Positions 8,085 through 16,656 of a stretch of 64,000 bases of DNA are shown here, in pieces. The stretch comes from Vreelandella lutescens (GTDB taxonomy: Bacteria; Pseudomonadota; Gammaproteobacteria; Pseudomonadales; Halomonadaceae), in NCBI RefSeq assembly GCF_014640815.1, contig NZ_BMHM01000002.1:620001-684000 (forward strand), in the 5' to 3' direction. The notes beneath the pieces are model-generated. The model made no database searches. It was not told where the DNA came from and saw only the letters and a program-made list of their open reading frames with translations. Every line of letters starts with the position of its first letter. Position 1 is the first letter of the stretch. A program made the position numbers and the translations under genes.

Positions 8085-8834
8085 TTAAAGCACTTTGGCT
8101 TCGTTTTTCAGTTTGTCGATCAGCTCGTCCACCGAGGCAACTTTAATACCGCCTTTGCGCTCGGCAGGAGATTCCACTTTGAGCAGCGTGACTTTGGAGG
8201 CCACCTCCACGCCATAGTCGGCGGAGGTTTTAACATCCAGCGGCTTTTTCTTGGCCTTCATGATGTCCGGCAGCTTGGCGTAGCGCGGCTCGTTCAGGCG
8301 CAGGTCGGTGGTGACGATGGCGGGCAGCGTCAGCGCGACGGTTTGCAGGCCGCCGTCGATTTCACGCGTCACATTCACCTTGTCGCCGTCTACCGCCACT
8401 TCCGAAGCGAACGTGCCTTGCGGCAGGTTGGTGAGGGCTGCCAGCATCTGGCCGGTCTGGTTGTTGTCGGTGTCGATGGCCTGTTTGCCGAGGATCACCA
8501 AACCGGGCTGCTCTTCGTCCACCACTTTGGCCAGCAGTTTGGCCACCGCCAGCGATTCGACACGCTCGTCGGTCTCAATGTGGATGGCGCGGTCGGCCCC
8601 CAGCGCCAGCGCGGTGCGCAGCTGCTCTTGGGCGGCCTTGGGGCCTACGGTCACGGCCACGACTTCGGTGGCCACGCCCTTCTCTTTCAGGCGCACGGCT
8701 TCTTCTACGGCAATTTCGCAGAAGGGGTTCATGGCCATTTTGACGTTGGTAAGATCCACGTCAGAATGATCCGCTTTAACGCGGATTTTGACGTTGTAGT
8801 CGATGACGCGTTTTACCGCGACGAGGATTTTCAT
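8085..8834 (-). CDS. etfB: Electron transfer flavoprotein, beta subunit
   Basis: 249 residues, full length. It begins [19 protein letters not shown] and carries the ETF-beta signature region ([19 protein letters not shown]). EtfB binds AMP and contributes to the dimer with EtfA. First gene of the etfBA operon. GGAG lies eight bases before the ATG, and a possible promoter lies at 8885-8912. Confidence 0.97.
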   Translation of the reverse strand: MKILVAVKRVIDYNVKIRVKADHSDVDLTNVKMAMNPFCEIAVEEAVRLKEKGVATEVVAVTVGPKAAQEQLRTALALGADRAIHIETDERVESLAVAKLLAKVVDEEQPGLVILGKQAIDTDNNQTGQMLAALTNLPQGTFASEVAVDGDKVNVTREIDGGLQTVALTLPAIVTTDLRLNEPRYAKLPDIMKAKKKPLDVKTSADYGVEVASKVTLLKVESPAERKGGIKVASVDELIDKLKNEAKVL

Positions 8835-8884
8835 TAGGCATGCTCCAGCGATTGAACCATCGGCTTTTAATTCCGCACAGTAAA

Positions 8885-8912
8885 ATAATATTTCACTTTA
8901 TAAAAAGAACAA
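8885..8912 (-). promoter_or_regulatory. Possible sigma70 promoter of etfBA
   Basis: On the minus strand, TTGTTC (8912-8907), a 16-base spacer, then TATTAT (8890-8885), in a clearly AT-rich stretch immediately after the terminator of the upstream operon. Confidence 0.45.
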
Positions 8913-8913
8913 T

Positions 8914-8943
8914 AAAAAAACGCCTGCCAAAGGTCAAGCGTTT
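8914..8943 (-). terminator. Terminator of the acyl-CoA synthetase operon
   Basis: On the minus strand AAACGC pairs with GCGTTT, extended through a G-U pair and one mismatch, followed by a run of seven T. It lies just after the stop of the membrane protein gene at 8960. Confidence 0.75.
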
Positions 8944-8959
8944 CATTGAACCTCCAGTC

Positions 8960-10345
8960 TCAGAAAGGTGACCAACCAAACCATAACGCCAGCAGCGGGA
9001 TCACCGCGATCAGAAAGCGCCCGTTCCAGCGGTAGCCGATTCGTGTGGCGGGTACGCCGGTAAAGCGCGAGAGGATGAGCATGGAAGCCGTCATTGGCGA
9101 TGACATCAGCGCCAGCGCCCAGCCTACCATTAACGATGCCCCTATCAACGCAGGCGTTAACCCCTCAATGCCCAGCGTGGGTAACAGGCCCACCAACAGC
9201 GTTACCGTGACAATCGGGTTGACGCCTATTTGCGCGAGCCCCACCACCATCAGCATGGCCAACACCGCATTGAACGCGCCTAGCGGGCCAAGCACTGCCA
9301 ATAGCGGCGCGAGCTGCTGAGTATCCACCAAGCCCACGCATACATGCCCCAAATAGCCTGCCGCCCCCAGCACCACAATCTCATTGGCACTGGGCGTCAA
9401 CAGCCAAGGTAGTTGGCGATGTACCGCCGTGACTGCCGCAGGCAGCCCGCCAAAACCCAGCCGGCGACGCTGCCAAGCCAGCCATAAAAGCGCCCCGGTA
9501 GGCGCGCCCAGCAGCGCGGCAATCGGCAAACGTAACTCCAGCAGCCACGCAATGGAAAACACCAGCGCCACGATACCGATTAGCAGAACGCTAAACTGCG
9601 CCAACGGACGCAGCGAGGGGGTGACATAGGTCTTATTGGCGGGTGGGTGCGGGCCGGTGAAGTAGTCCACCGCCCAGCCCGCCATAAAAATCAGCGCGGC
9701 GGCCCCCAGAATATAGGGTGCCAGCTGTAGCCAGGTGACCTGAGGAAGGCTTGACAGCACCACGGCCACCCCGATACCCATGGGCGAAATCAGCGGGGCC
9801 AGCGAAAATCCGCGCAGCAGCGCCAGCATCATGCGCCGCTGACGGGCCTCGCGCACCCAGGCGCGCCCTTGGGCAGCACTCAGGGTATTGCTCTTTTCGA
9901 TCATCGCAGCGAACAGATTCAGCACGCCAATGTTTAGAATGATGCCAAACAGCGCCGAACCCAGCGATAAAATTGGGTAGCGGCGGCTGGGGGGCTGAAG
10001 CAGCATGCTTTGCCCGCAGCGGCGCACTAAACGGGAACGATAGGCAGGTAAGCGCAGCATACTCAGCGCCACCACAAAGGTGGCAAAAAACGCAAAACGC
10101 CCACTCGCCTCAAACAGCAGCTGCCCTGGCGTGGGCGAGCGCCATAGCGCGAGCAGCGTGAGCACACCCGCGGCACACAGCAGCCCCTTGGCCATGCGGG
10201 TGAGTTGACCTTTCAGGGTCATCAAATAGAGCAGCAGCGCAACGATGCCGGCGGCTTGCCATATCACGCCGCCGCCTACTAGGTAGGTCAACGTGGCGAG
10301 GGTGGCCAACAGCAAAAAGGAAACCCGCAGACGGGCTGGGCTCAC
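8960..10345 (-). CDS. Polytopic membrane protein, possible carboxylate/ion transporter
   Basis: 461 residues with about a dozen hydrophobic segments throughout and no signal peptide. The C-terminal part (AQIGVNPIVTVTLLVGLLP, then SSPMTASMLILSRFTG) recalls re-entrant regions of the ion transporter superfamily (DASS/NhaD/CitM-like), but I cannot place the family firmly. It begins with GTG in a GTGA overlap with the thioesterase stop and has GAGGGAG upstream, so it is the last gene of a four-gene operon with acyl-CoA dehydrogenase, acyl-CoA synthetase and thioesterase. Uptake of the acid activated by that synthetase is a reasonable guess, and only a guess. Confidence 0.6.
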   Translation of the reverse strand: MSPARLRVSFLLLATLATLTYLVGGGVIWQAAGIVALLLYLMTLKGQLTRMAKGLLCAAGVLTLLALWRSPTPGQLLFEASGRFAFFATFVVALSMLRLPAYRSRLVRRCGQSMLLQPPSRRYPILSLGSALFGIILNIGVLNLFAAMIEKSNTLSAAQGRAWVREARQRRMMLALLRGFSLAPLISPMGIGVAVVLSSLPQVTWLQLAPYILGAAALIFMAGWAVDYFTGPHPPANKTYVTPSLRPLAQFSVLLIGIVALVFSIAWLLELRLPIAALLGAPTGALLWLAWQRRRLGFGGLPAAVTAVHRQLPWLLTPSANEIVVLGAAGYLGHVCVGLVDTQQLAPLLAVLGPLGAFNAVLAMLMVVGLAQIGVNPIVTVTLLVGLLPTLGIEGLTPALIGASLMVGWALALMSSPMTASMLILSRFTGVPATRIGYRWNGRFLIAVIPLLALWFGWSPF

Positions 10346-10812
10346 TCGCCAGGCTCCCTCAACTGCGGGTCGGGAGTACCTTGTGACGATTCGCTGCCGC
10401 TACGGCGGCGAAACGCGCCTTCGCCCATAGCCACCAGGTTGCCCTGCTCATCGACAATTTCACCGCTGGTCATGAAGGTTTTTTGCCCGCCACCGCGCAG
10501 CGTGCCCGTGGCCCGCAGCATGCCTTGCCGAGCAGGCCCCACAAAGGTGGTAGTGAGTGACAGCGTCATCCCGCGACGAATATTCCCCGGCACATCGCAG
10601 TGCAGGCCCGCTAGGCTCAGGGCGCTGTCCAGCATCGAGGCCAATACGCCGCCGTGCACATTGCCGCTACGGTTAAGGTGCTTGGGCTCAATGGTGAGCT
10701 CCACCACCGCGCGCCCCTCTTCCCACTCCACCACGTGCATGCCCAGCAATTCGTGATAGCCCATCAGCGCCTGGGGCGTAGTGGAAGCGTTCGCGCTGTC
10801 TGTTTCGCTCAT
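10342..10812 (-). CDS. PaaI-family hotdog thioesterase
   Basis: 156 residues, single hotdog domain of the PaaI/YbgC-like group, which hydrolyses acyl-CoA thioesters and often rescues CoA from dead-end intermediates. Typical segments are NRSGNVHGGVLASMLDSALSLA, where HGG and the following acidic residue form the active site, and the strand TTFVGPARQG. GGAGAG precedes the ATG. Its start overlaps the synthetase stop by four bases, and its end overlaps the membrane protein start, so the four genes are translationally coupled. The substrate is not readable. Confidence 0.85.
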   Translation of the reverse strand: MSETDSANASTTPQALMGYHELLGMHVVEWEEGRAVVELTIEPKHLNRSGNVHGGVLASMLDSALSLAGLHCDVPGNIRRGMTLSLTTTFVGPARQGMLRATGTLRGGGQKTFMTSGEIVDEQGNLVAMGEGAFRRRSGSESSQGTPDPQLREPGE

Positions 10813-12410
10813 AAAGCGCTCTCCTGCTGGGCCAAGTCGCGTAGCAGCCCTTTTAAAATCTTACCGCTGGCGGTGGAGGGCAGCGCATCCATTAACACAA
10901 TTTGGGTCGGCCGCTTATAGGGCGCAAGCCGCTCGGCAATAAAGGCTTTGAGTTCTGCCATATCAACCTCAATACCCGGCTCACACTGCACAAATGCCAC
11001 CACCTCTTCATTGCCTGCCACCTGTCGCCCAACCACTGCGGTTAAGGTGACTGCCGGATGCTCATTAATCACCGCTTCCACATCCGGCGGGTAGATATTG
11101 AAGCCCGAGCGAATAATCAGCTCTTTACTGCGGCCCACGATATAGAGCTGATCGTCGTGATCCAGCTTGGCAATATCACCCGTATTGAGCCAGCCATCTT
11201 CCGTTAAGGTGGCGCGGGTGGCGTCCGGCTGGCGGAAGTAGCCCTTCATGATATTGGGGCCACGCACCCACAGCTCGCCGATCTCATCGCCCGCTTTTTC
11301 TGACGTGCCGCTGCTGCCTAAGGGCTCTAACCGATACTCCAAAAGCGGCAGCACTCGGCCCACGGTGCTGCTCTGGTGACGGTCTTCAATGCGGGTTTGA
11401 CTAATCGTTGGGCTAGCTTCGGTGAGGCCGTAGCCATTATGAAGCGTTAACCCAAAGGCGGATTCAACACGGGTTTTGGTATCGCTATCCAGCGGCGAGC
11501 CGCCTGCAGACATATAGATCAGCGCAGGCGCTTCTAACGCGCGCTGCTCACGCTTCAGGTACTCCAGGGCGCGGGCATACATGGCGGGCACGCCCTGAAG
11601 CACGGTAATGCGCTCCTCTTTGAGCGTTGTCAGCAGCTGTGCCGCGTCAAAGCGGGGCACGGTGTACAGGCACGCGCCGTTATACAGCGAGCCCATACAC
11701 ACCGATGAGAGGCCAAACACATGAGACATGGGCAGCACGCCATACACCCGCTGCCCTTCGCTCAGATGGCGCATACCGCCGGAAATAGAGGCGATATACA
11801 GAATACCGCGATGGGTCAGCATGACGCCTTTCGGCGTGCCGGTGGTACCTGAGGTGTAGATCATCGCTGCGACTTGATCAGCACCGCTGGCATGCACGGG
11901 CTCTGGCTCACTTTCAAACAGCGGTGAAATCGCTAGGCCGCCGAGCTGCGGATGTTGATAGCGGTCGGCCGCATGGCGCTCGGCGTGCTGGCTCGCCTCT
12001 TGGGAGGCTTCGCAGGTGTAAAACACTCGGCGAGGCAGGCAGTTGCCCTGGATTAGATCCACTTCCTGAGCGGAGAGGCGCGAATTGACAATCGCGACCC
12101 AAACATCCATTTCACTAGCGGCCAAGAGCAGTACCACCAGGGCACGGCAATTTTCACTGACCGTCATAATCCGGTCGCCGGGGCGTACGCCCAGGGCGCT
12201 CAACCAATTGCAGGCAGCGTGGATCTCTTGCCCCAGTTCGGCGTAGCTCCAGCGAACGCTGCCATCCACAAGCGCGGGGTGATCCGCTAGGCGTTTCGCG
12301 TTTTCCAGCACGCGGGTGCTCAAGCGCTCGGGGAGTTCTGCTAACAGCTCGCTTGCCAGACGGCCAAAGATCTTCTCATCTGGCGCTTGGTAAGGGACCG
12401 ACAGAGCCAT
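10809..12410 (-). CDS. Acyl-CoA synthetase (AMP-forming)
   Basis: 533 residues, class I adenylate-forming enzyme that activates a carboxylic acid with ATP and CoA. The core motifs are all present: P-loop YTSGTTGTPKGVMLTHRG, GYGLTEASP, hinge region LNTGDIAKLD with GRSKELIIRSGFNIYP, and the C-terminal catalytic lysine in TASGKILK. It resembles medium-chain or aryl-CoA ligases; the specificity pocket cannot be judged by eye. It starts at TAATG, sharing one base with the stop of the upstream acyl-CoA dehydrogenase gene, which implies translational coupling. It is the probable entry step for the acid degraded by the surrounding genes. Confidence 0.9.
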   Translation of the reverse strand: MALSVPYQAPDEKIFGRLASELLAELPERLSTRVLENAKRLADHPALVDGSVRWSYAELGQEIHAACNWLSALGVRPGDRIMTVSENCRALVVLLLAASEMDVWVAIVNSRLSAQEVDLIQGNCLPRRVFYTCEASQEASQHAERHAADRYQHPQLGGLAISPLFESEPEPVHASGADQVAAMIYTSGTTGTPKGVMLTHRGILYIASISGGMRHLSEGQRVYGVLPMSHVFGLSSVCMGSLYNGACLYTVPRFDAAQLLTTLKEERITVLQGVPAMYARALEYLKREQRALEAPALIYMSAGGSPLDSDTKTRVESAFGLTLHNGYGLTEASPTISQTRIEDRHQSSTVGRVLPLLEYRLEPLGSSGTSEKAGDEIGELWVRGPNIMKGYFRQPDATRATLTEDGWLNTGDIAKLDHDDQLYIVGRSKELIIRSGFNIYPPDVEAVINEHPAVTLTAVVGRQVAGNEEVVAFVQCEPGIEVDMAELKAFIAERLAPYKRPTQIVLMDALPSTASGKILKGLLRDLAQQESAL

Positions 12411-13561
12411 TAGGACGCCTCCCGCACCATGTTCCGGGCAATCACCAGCTGCTGAATTTGCGTCGTCCCTTCGTAAATGCGGAACAAACGCACATCGCGG
12501 TAGAAACGCTCAACGGCGTATTCCGACATATAGCCCGCACCGCCGTGCACCTGCACGGCGCGATCCGCGACGCGACCCACCATCTCGGCACAGAACAGCT
12601 TGCAGCAGGAGGCTAGGGTTGAGACGTTTTCGCCATCATCTTTGCGGCGTGCGGCGTCCATTACCATGGTTTTGCCTGCGTAGGCCTCGGTTTTGCTATC
12701 TGCCAGCATAGCCTGCACCAGCTGATGCTCCGCCAGCGGCGCACCAAACTGCTTACGTTCCATGGTGTAGCGCAGCGACTCTTCGACTAAACGCTCGGCT
12801 ACGCCCACACACACCGCAGAAATATGCAGCCGCCCACGGTCGAGCACTTTCATGGCGGTTTTAAAGCCTTGCCCCTCTTTGCCGCCAATGATGTTTTCAG
12901 CCGGTACGCGGCAGTTATCAAAAATGATATCGCAGGTATGCGCGCCCTTCTGGCCCATCTTGTTATCCGCCGGGCCGCGAATCAGACCAGGCGTATTGCC
13001 TTCAACAATAAAGGCAGAGATACCGCCAGCGCCTTTGTTGTCTGGGTCGGTACGCGCCATCACGGTGAACAGGTCCGCTTCCGGGCCGTTGGTGATATAG
13101 CGCTTGGTGCCGTTTAACACGTAGTGGTCGCCATCGCGCACGGCGGTGGTGCGCAGGCTGGCGGCATCGGAGCCAGAGTCCGGTTCAGTTAAGCAGAACG
13201 AACTGAGAATTTCGCCGGTGGCCAAGCGCGGCACGTATTTGGCTTTCTGCTCTTCAGTGCCATCAATCAGAATGCCCTGGGCACCGATGCCGTTGTTGGT
13301 GCCGAATACCGAGCGGAACGCGGGAGACGTTTTGCCGATCTCCATAGCCACTAAGGCTTCCTCTTCCATCGTGAGCCCTAAACCGCCGTACTCCTCAGGA
13401 ATGGATAGCCCAAACAGCCCCATCTCCTTCATTTCCGCCAGGATCTCGGCGGGCACTGCATCCTCTTCGGCAAGCCGTGCCTCATTGGGAATCAAACGCT
13501 CCCGGACAAAGCGGGCAATGGTATCAACCAACTGATTCAGCAGTTCGGGATCACGGATCAT
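12410..13561 (-). CDS. Acyl-CoA dehydrogenase
   Basis: 383 residues from the ATG at 13561, which has AGGAG seven bases upstream. The longer open frame to 13624 adds 21 residues absent from the family and crosses the operator-like region. It is a canonical enzyme: TEPDSGSDAASL (FAD/substrate signature), GTKRYITNG, ERKQFGAPLAEHQ, QVHGGAGYMSEY, and the catalytic glutamate in RIYEGTTQIQ. It therefore differs from the two-subunit pair at 2886-5208. First gene of the reverse operon; electrons should go to EtfBA. Divergent from the dehydrogenase gene at 13756. Confidence 0.92.
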   Translation of the reverse strand: MIRDPELLNQLVDTIARFVRERLIPNEARLAEEDAVPAEILAEMKEMGLFGLSIPEEYGGLGLTMEEEALVAMEIGKTSPAFRSVFGTNNGIGAQGILIDGTEEQKAKYVPRLATGEILSSFCLTEPDSGSDAASLRTTAVRDGDHYVLNGTKRYITNGPEADLFTVMARTDPDNKGAGGISAFIVEGNTPGLIRGPADNKMGQKGAHTCDIIFDNCRVPAENIIGGKEGQGFKTAMKVLDRGRLHISAVCVGVAERLVEESLRYTMERKQFGAPLAEHQLVQAMLADSKTEAYAGKTMVMDAARRKDDGENVSTLASCCKLFCAEMVGRVADRAVQVHGGAGYMSEYAVERFYRDVRLFRIYEGTTQIQQLVIARNMVREAS

Positions 13562-13627
13562 AACGGCTCCTGGTGGCAACGATATTTTTATGGTTGGCGT
13601 TCGCGCGGGCAGTGAGGCCTGCAACAG

Positions 13628-13642
13628 TTCTGCATAGCGAAA
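13628..13642. promoter_or_regulatory. Candidate operator, site C (TTCTGCATAGCGAAA)
   Basis: Imperfect palindrome extending to AGTT...AACT (13626-13644), about 65 bases upstream of the reverse acyl-CoA dehydrogenase start. On the minus strand it contains ATGCAGAAC, the same word as sites A and B. A further half-like TTTTGCATAGC is at 13669. Confidence 0.4.
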
Positions 13643-13709
13643 CTAGCGTTCACTCTCTTGTCAGGCACTTTTGCATAGCCTAGGATGGCAGTCAATAAAC
13701 GAAATACTA

Positions 13710-13724
13710 TTTTGCAATGCAGAA
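13710..13724. promoter_or_regulatory. Candidate operator, site B (TTTTGCAATGCAGAA)
   Basis: Near-palindrome (TTTTGCA / TGCAGAA, one mismatch), 32 bases upstream of the dehydrogenase ATG at 13756. It shares 12 consecutive bases (GCAATGCAGAAC) with site A. It directly follows TACTAT (13705-13710), a possible -10 box, so a bound protein would cover the start of transcription. Confidence 0.45.
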
Positions 13725-13755
13725 CAACAAACCCTTGCAGCGAGGATTTTGACCT

Positions 13756-15288
13756 ATGTCCAACGACGCAGTCGCCCATTCGTTCTACACTCTTGGCATT
13801 GTCGGCACCGGGGCCATGGGTAGAGGGATTGCTCAGCTCGCCGCGCAGGCAGGCCTGAACGTCATGCTATTTGATGTTAAAGAAGGCGCGGTGGCGGAAG
13901 CGACTGCCTTTATTCATGGGTTATGGCAGCGCAGCGCCGACAAACAGCGGATTACCCAAGCCCAAGCCGAGCAGTACGGCGAACGATTGATTGAAGCCCG
14001 CGACCTCGCCGACCTCGCCACATGCGATATCGTTGTTGAAGCGATTATCGAGAAGCTGGAAGCCAAACAGGGGCTGTTTAGCGATTTAGAGGGCATTGTT
14101 CGCCAGGATGCCGTGCTCGCCACCAACACCTCTTCGCTGTCTGTTACCGCGATTGCTGCCTCCTGCCAGCACCCAGAGCGCGTGATTGGCTTTCACTTTT
14201 TCAATCCCGTGCCGCTGATGAAAATTGTGGAAGTGATTCCAGGGTTACGTACCGCTAACGATGTCACCCAGCGGGTTAATGCCCTGGGCACGGCCATGGG
14301 CCACTTTACCGCCCAGGCCACCGACACCCCTGGCTTTCTGGTCAATCACGCCGGGCGCGCTTTTGGCACCGAAGCACTGCGCGTTCTGAGTGAGAGCGTG
14401 ACCGACCCCGCCACCATTGACCGCATTATGGTGGATCAAGGTGGTTTTAAAATGGGGCCGTTTACCCTGCTGGACCTGACCGGCCTGGATGTTTCCCATG
14501 CGGTGATGGAATCGGTATACCACCAGTATTATGAAGAGCCGCGCTTTCGCCCTTCACCGCTCACCCGCCAGCGGCTCTCAGCAGGCCTGCTGGGGCGCAA
14601 AACCGGTGAAGGCTTTTATCGCTACGTGGATGGCCAGCAGCAGATGCCGGAAGAGCCCGCCATTGCGTCAGCCTCGCCTTGCCCCGTGTGGATCAGCCAA
14701 GACGACCCAGGTAGCGCCGCCAAGCTTGCCGAACTGGTCACCACGGCGGGCTGGCCACTAGAAAGTGCGGACCAGCCCTCCTCAGAGGCGCTGTGCCTGC
14801 TGACACCGCTGGGCGAAGACACCACGCAGTGCGCCCTGCGCCAAGGCTTGAATGCCGAGCAGTGCGTCGCGGTGGATATGCTGGCGGGGCTGGATAAGCG
14901 CCGCAGCCTGATGGCCTCCCCCATTACCCGCCCCGAACTAGTCAATGCCGCCGCCAACCTGCTGAATGCTGACGGCACACCGGTCAGCACCCTACAAGAC
15001 AGCACCGGCTTTGTACTGCAGCGCGTGGTGGCCTGCATCGTCAACGTTGGGGCAGATATCGCACAGCAAGGCGTCGCTGCACCCGCCACTATTGATCGTG
15101 CGGTGGAACTTGGCCTGGGCTACCCATTTGGCCCGCTGCGCATGGGCGACCATTATGGCGCTTCGCGCATCCTGACCATTTTGAACAACCTATTAGCCGC
15201 CACCGGTGACCCCCGCTATCGCCCTAGCCCTTGGCTGCGCCGTCGCGCTGCGCTGGGTATGCCCCTCACTGACGGGCCAACGGGCTGA
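13756..15288 (+). CDS. 3-hydroxyacyl-CoA dehydrogenase (PaaH-like, two C-terminal domains)
   Basis: 510 residues, longer than the roughly 285 of simple enzymes and close to PaaH of phenylacetate degradation. It has an intact Rossmann domain (LGIVGTGAMGRGIAQLA, residues 13-29), NTSSLSVTAIA, the catalytic histidine in GFHFFNP, and DTPGFLVNH. The first 3HCDH C-domain has LDLTGLDV and GLLGRKTGEGFYRY. A second, duplicated C-domain occupies about residues 395-510 (DSTGFVLQRVV, ELGLGYPFGPLRMGD). It oxidises the 3-hydroxyacyl-CoA with NAD, the step the FadB-like protein at 1441 can no longer do. GAGGA precedes the ATG. The thiolase follows after 57 bases. Confidence 0.9.
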   Translation: MSNDAVAHSFYTLGIVGTGAMGRGIAQLAAQAGLNVMLFDVKEGAVAEATAFIHGLWQRSADKQRITQAQAEQYGERLIEARDLADLATCDIVVEAIIEKLEAKQGLFSDLEGIVRQDAVLATNTSSLSVTAIAASCQHPERVIGFHFFNPVPLMKIVEVIPGLRTANDVTQRVNALGTAMGHFTAQATDTPGFLVNHAGRAFGTEALRVLSESVTDPATIDRIMVDQGGFKMGPFTLLDLTGLDVSHAVMESVYHQYYEEPRFRPSPLTRQRLSAGLLGRKTGEGFYRYVDGQQQMPEEPAIASASPCPVWISQDDPGSAAKLAELVTTAGWPLESADQPSSEALCLLTPLGEDTTQCALRQGLNAEQCVAVDMLAGLDKRRSLMASPITRPELVNAAANLLNADGTPVSTLQDSTGFVLQRVVACIVNVGADIAQQGVAAPATIDRAVELGLGYPFGPLRMGDHYGASRILTILNNLLAATGDPRYRPSPWLRRRAALGMPLTDGPTG

Positions 15289-15345
15289 CACACCTCAGTT
15301 TCAACTACGGCTCAAGTAAGGCTAAGACAAATAAGGAGAATAACC

Positions 15346-16554
15346 ATGCAAGACGCCTACATTTACGACGGATTACGCACCCCTTTTGGTCGCCATGGCG
15401 GCAGCCTAGCGGCCATTCGCCCAGATGAGCTGCTGGGCCTAACGCTCAAAGCACTGGTGGCGCGTAATCCGTTTGCCCCAGAAAGCTACGAAGAAGTGTT
15501 GGCGGGTTGTACTAACCAAGCGGGGGAAGATTCCCGCAACGTGGCCCGTCACGGTGCGCTGCTGGCGGGCCTGCCGATTGAGGTGGCAGGCCAAACCGTC
15601 AACCGCCTGTGCGGTAGTGGCTTAGCCGCCATGATGGATGCCGCCCGTGCCGCTCGCTTAGGCGAAGGTGAGCTATTTTTAGCTGGCGGTGTGGAGTCCA
15701 TGTCCCGCGCGCCTTACGTGCTAGGCAAAGCCGATTCCCCCTACGCTCGCAATCAGCCGATGTTTGATACCGTGATTGGCTCTCGCTTCCCCAACCCGTG
15801 GATTGCCAAAGAGTACGGCAGCCACAGCATGCCGGAAACTGCCGATAACATTGCCCACGACCTAAACATCGGCCGCGAGGCCAGCGACGCCTTTGCCGCC
15901 CGCTCCCAAGCGCGCTATGCCAAGGCGCTGGCAAACGGCTTTTATGAAGGTGAAATGTTTGGGGTGGAAGTGCCTCAAGGGCGCAAACAGCCGCCGCTGT
16001 TGGTAGATAAAGACGAGCACCCCCGGGCTGAAAGCACCGAGGAGAAGCTGGCTAAACTCGGCGCGCTGTTTGAAGGCGGTGTCGTGACCGCAGGCAACGC
16101 TTCTGGTTTAAACGACGGGGCTGCCGCGCTGATTGTCGGCACGCGTGCAGCAGGCGAGCGGGCTGGGCTTGCTCCGCGGGCGCGTATTGTTGCCAGCGCC
16201 GTGGCGGGCGTTGCTCCCCGCGTTATGGGCCTTGGGCCGGTGCCCGCCTCGCAAAAAGCGCTGGCTCGGGCCGGCCTTTCGCTTGAGCAGATGGACGTCA
16301 TTGAAATCAACGAAGCCTTTGCGGTGCAGGTGTTGGGCTGCGTTCAACAGTTGGGGCTTTCCGCCGACGACCCGCGCTTAAACGCTAACGGTGGTGCCAT
16401 TGCCATTGGCCACCCGCTGGGTGCATCGGGCGCACGTTTGGCGCTCACTGCGCTACGTCAGCTAGAAGCCACCGGCGGGCGCTATGCACTGGTCACCATG
16501 TGCATTGGCGTTGGCCAGGGTATTGCGACCATTATTGAGCGCCTGGACAGCTAA
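15346..16554 (+). CDS. Acetyl-CoA acyltransferase (PcaF/PaaJ-like thiolase)
   Basis: 402 residues, type I degradative thiolase that cleaves 3-oxoacyl-CoA with CoA to acetyl-CoA and a shortened acyl-CoA. Catalytic residues are visible: C89 in NRLCGSGLAA, the histidine of GHPLGASGAR (about 356) and C386 in MCIGVGQG; NEAFA is also present. The length and the segment GGVESMSRAPYV are close to 3-oxoadipyl-CoA thiolases, which with the PaaH-like and PaaG-like partners hints at a dicarboxylic or ring-derived substrate. That specificity is inference. AAGGAGAA precedes the ATG. Confidence 0.9.
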   Translation: MQDAYIYDGLRTPFGRHGGSLAAIRPDELLGLTLKALVARNPFAPESYEEVLAGCTNQAGEDSRNVARHGALLAGLPIEVAGQTVNRLCGSGLAAMMDAARAARLGEGELFLAGGVESMSRAPYVLGKADSPYARNQPMFDTVIGSRFPNPWIAKEYGSHSMPETADNIAHDLNIGREASDAFAARSQARYAKALANGFYEGEMFGVEVPQGRKQPPLLVDKDEHPRAESTEEKLAKLGALFEGGVVTAGNASGLNDGAAALIVGTRAAGERAGLAPRARIVASAVAGVAPRVMGLGPVPASQKALARAGLSLEQMDVIEINEAFAVQVLGCVQQLGLSADDPRLNANGGAIAIGHPLGASGARLALTALRQLEATGGRYALVTMCIGVGQGIATIIERLDS

Positions 16555-16656
16555 CCACGCGCCAAGCGTTGACTAAGCTTGGTCATCGCGCTTTGCAACG
16601 CCCCAGCGCAGGTATGCGATACTTGCCACTCAATGATTGATTAGCCGAGACGCTTG

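Noticed and set aside
7519-8837. Open frames of 153-170 codons on the plus strand opposite etfA and etfB
   Set aside because: Complement shadows of conserved genes in high-GC DNA, with no ribosome sites or family resemblance.
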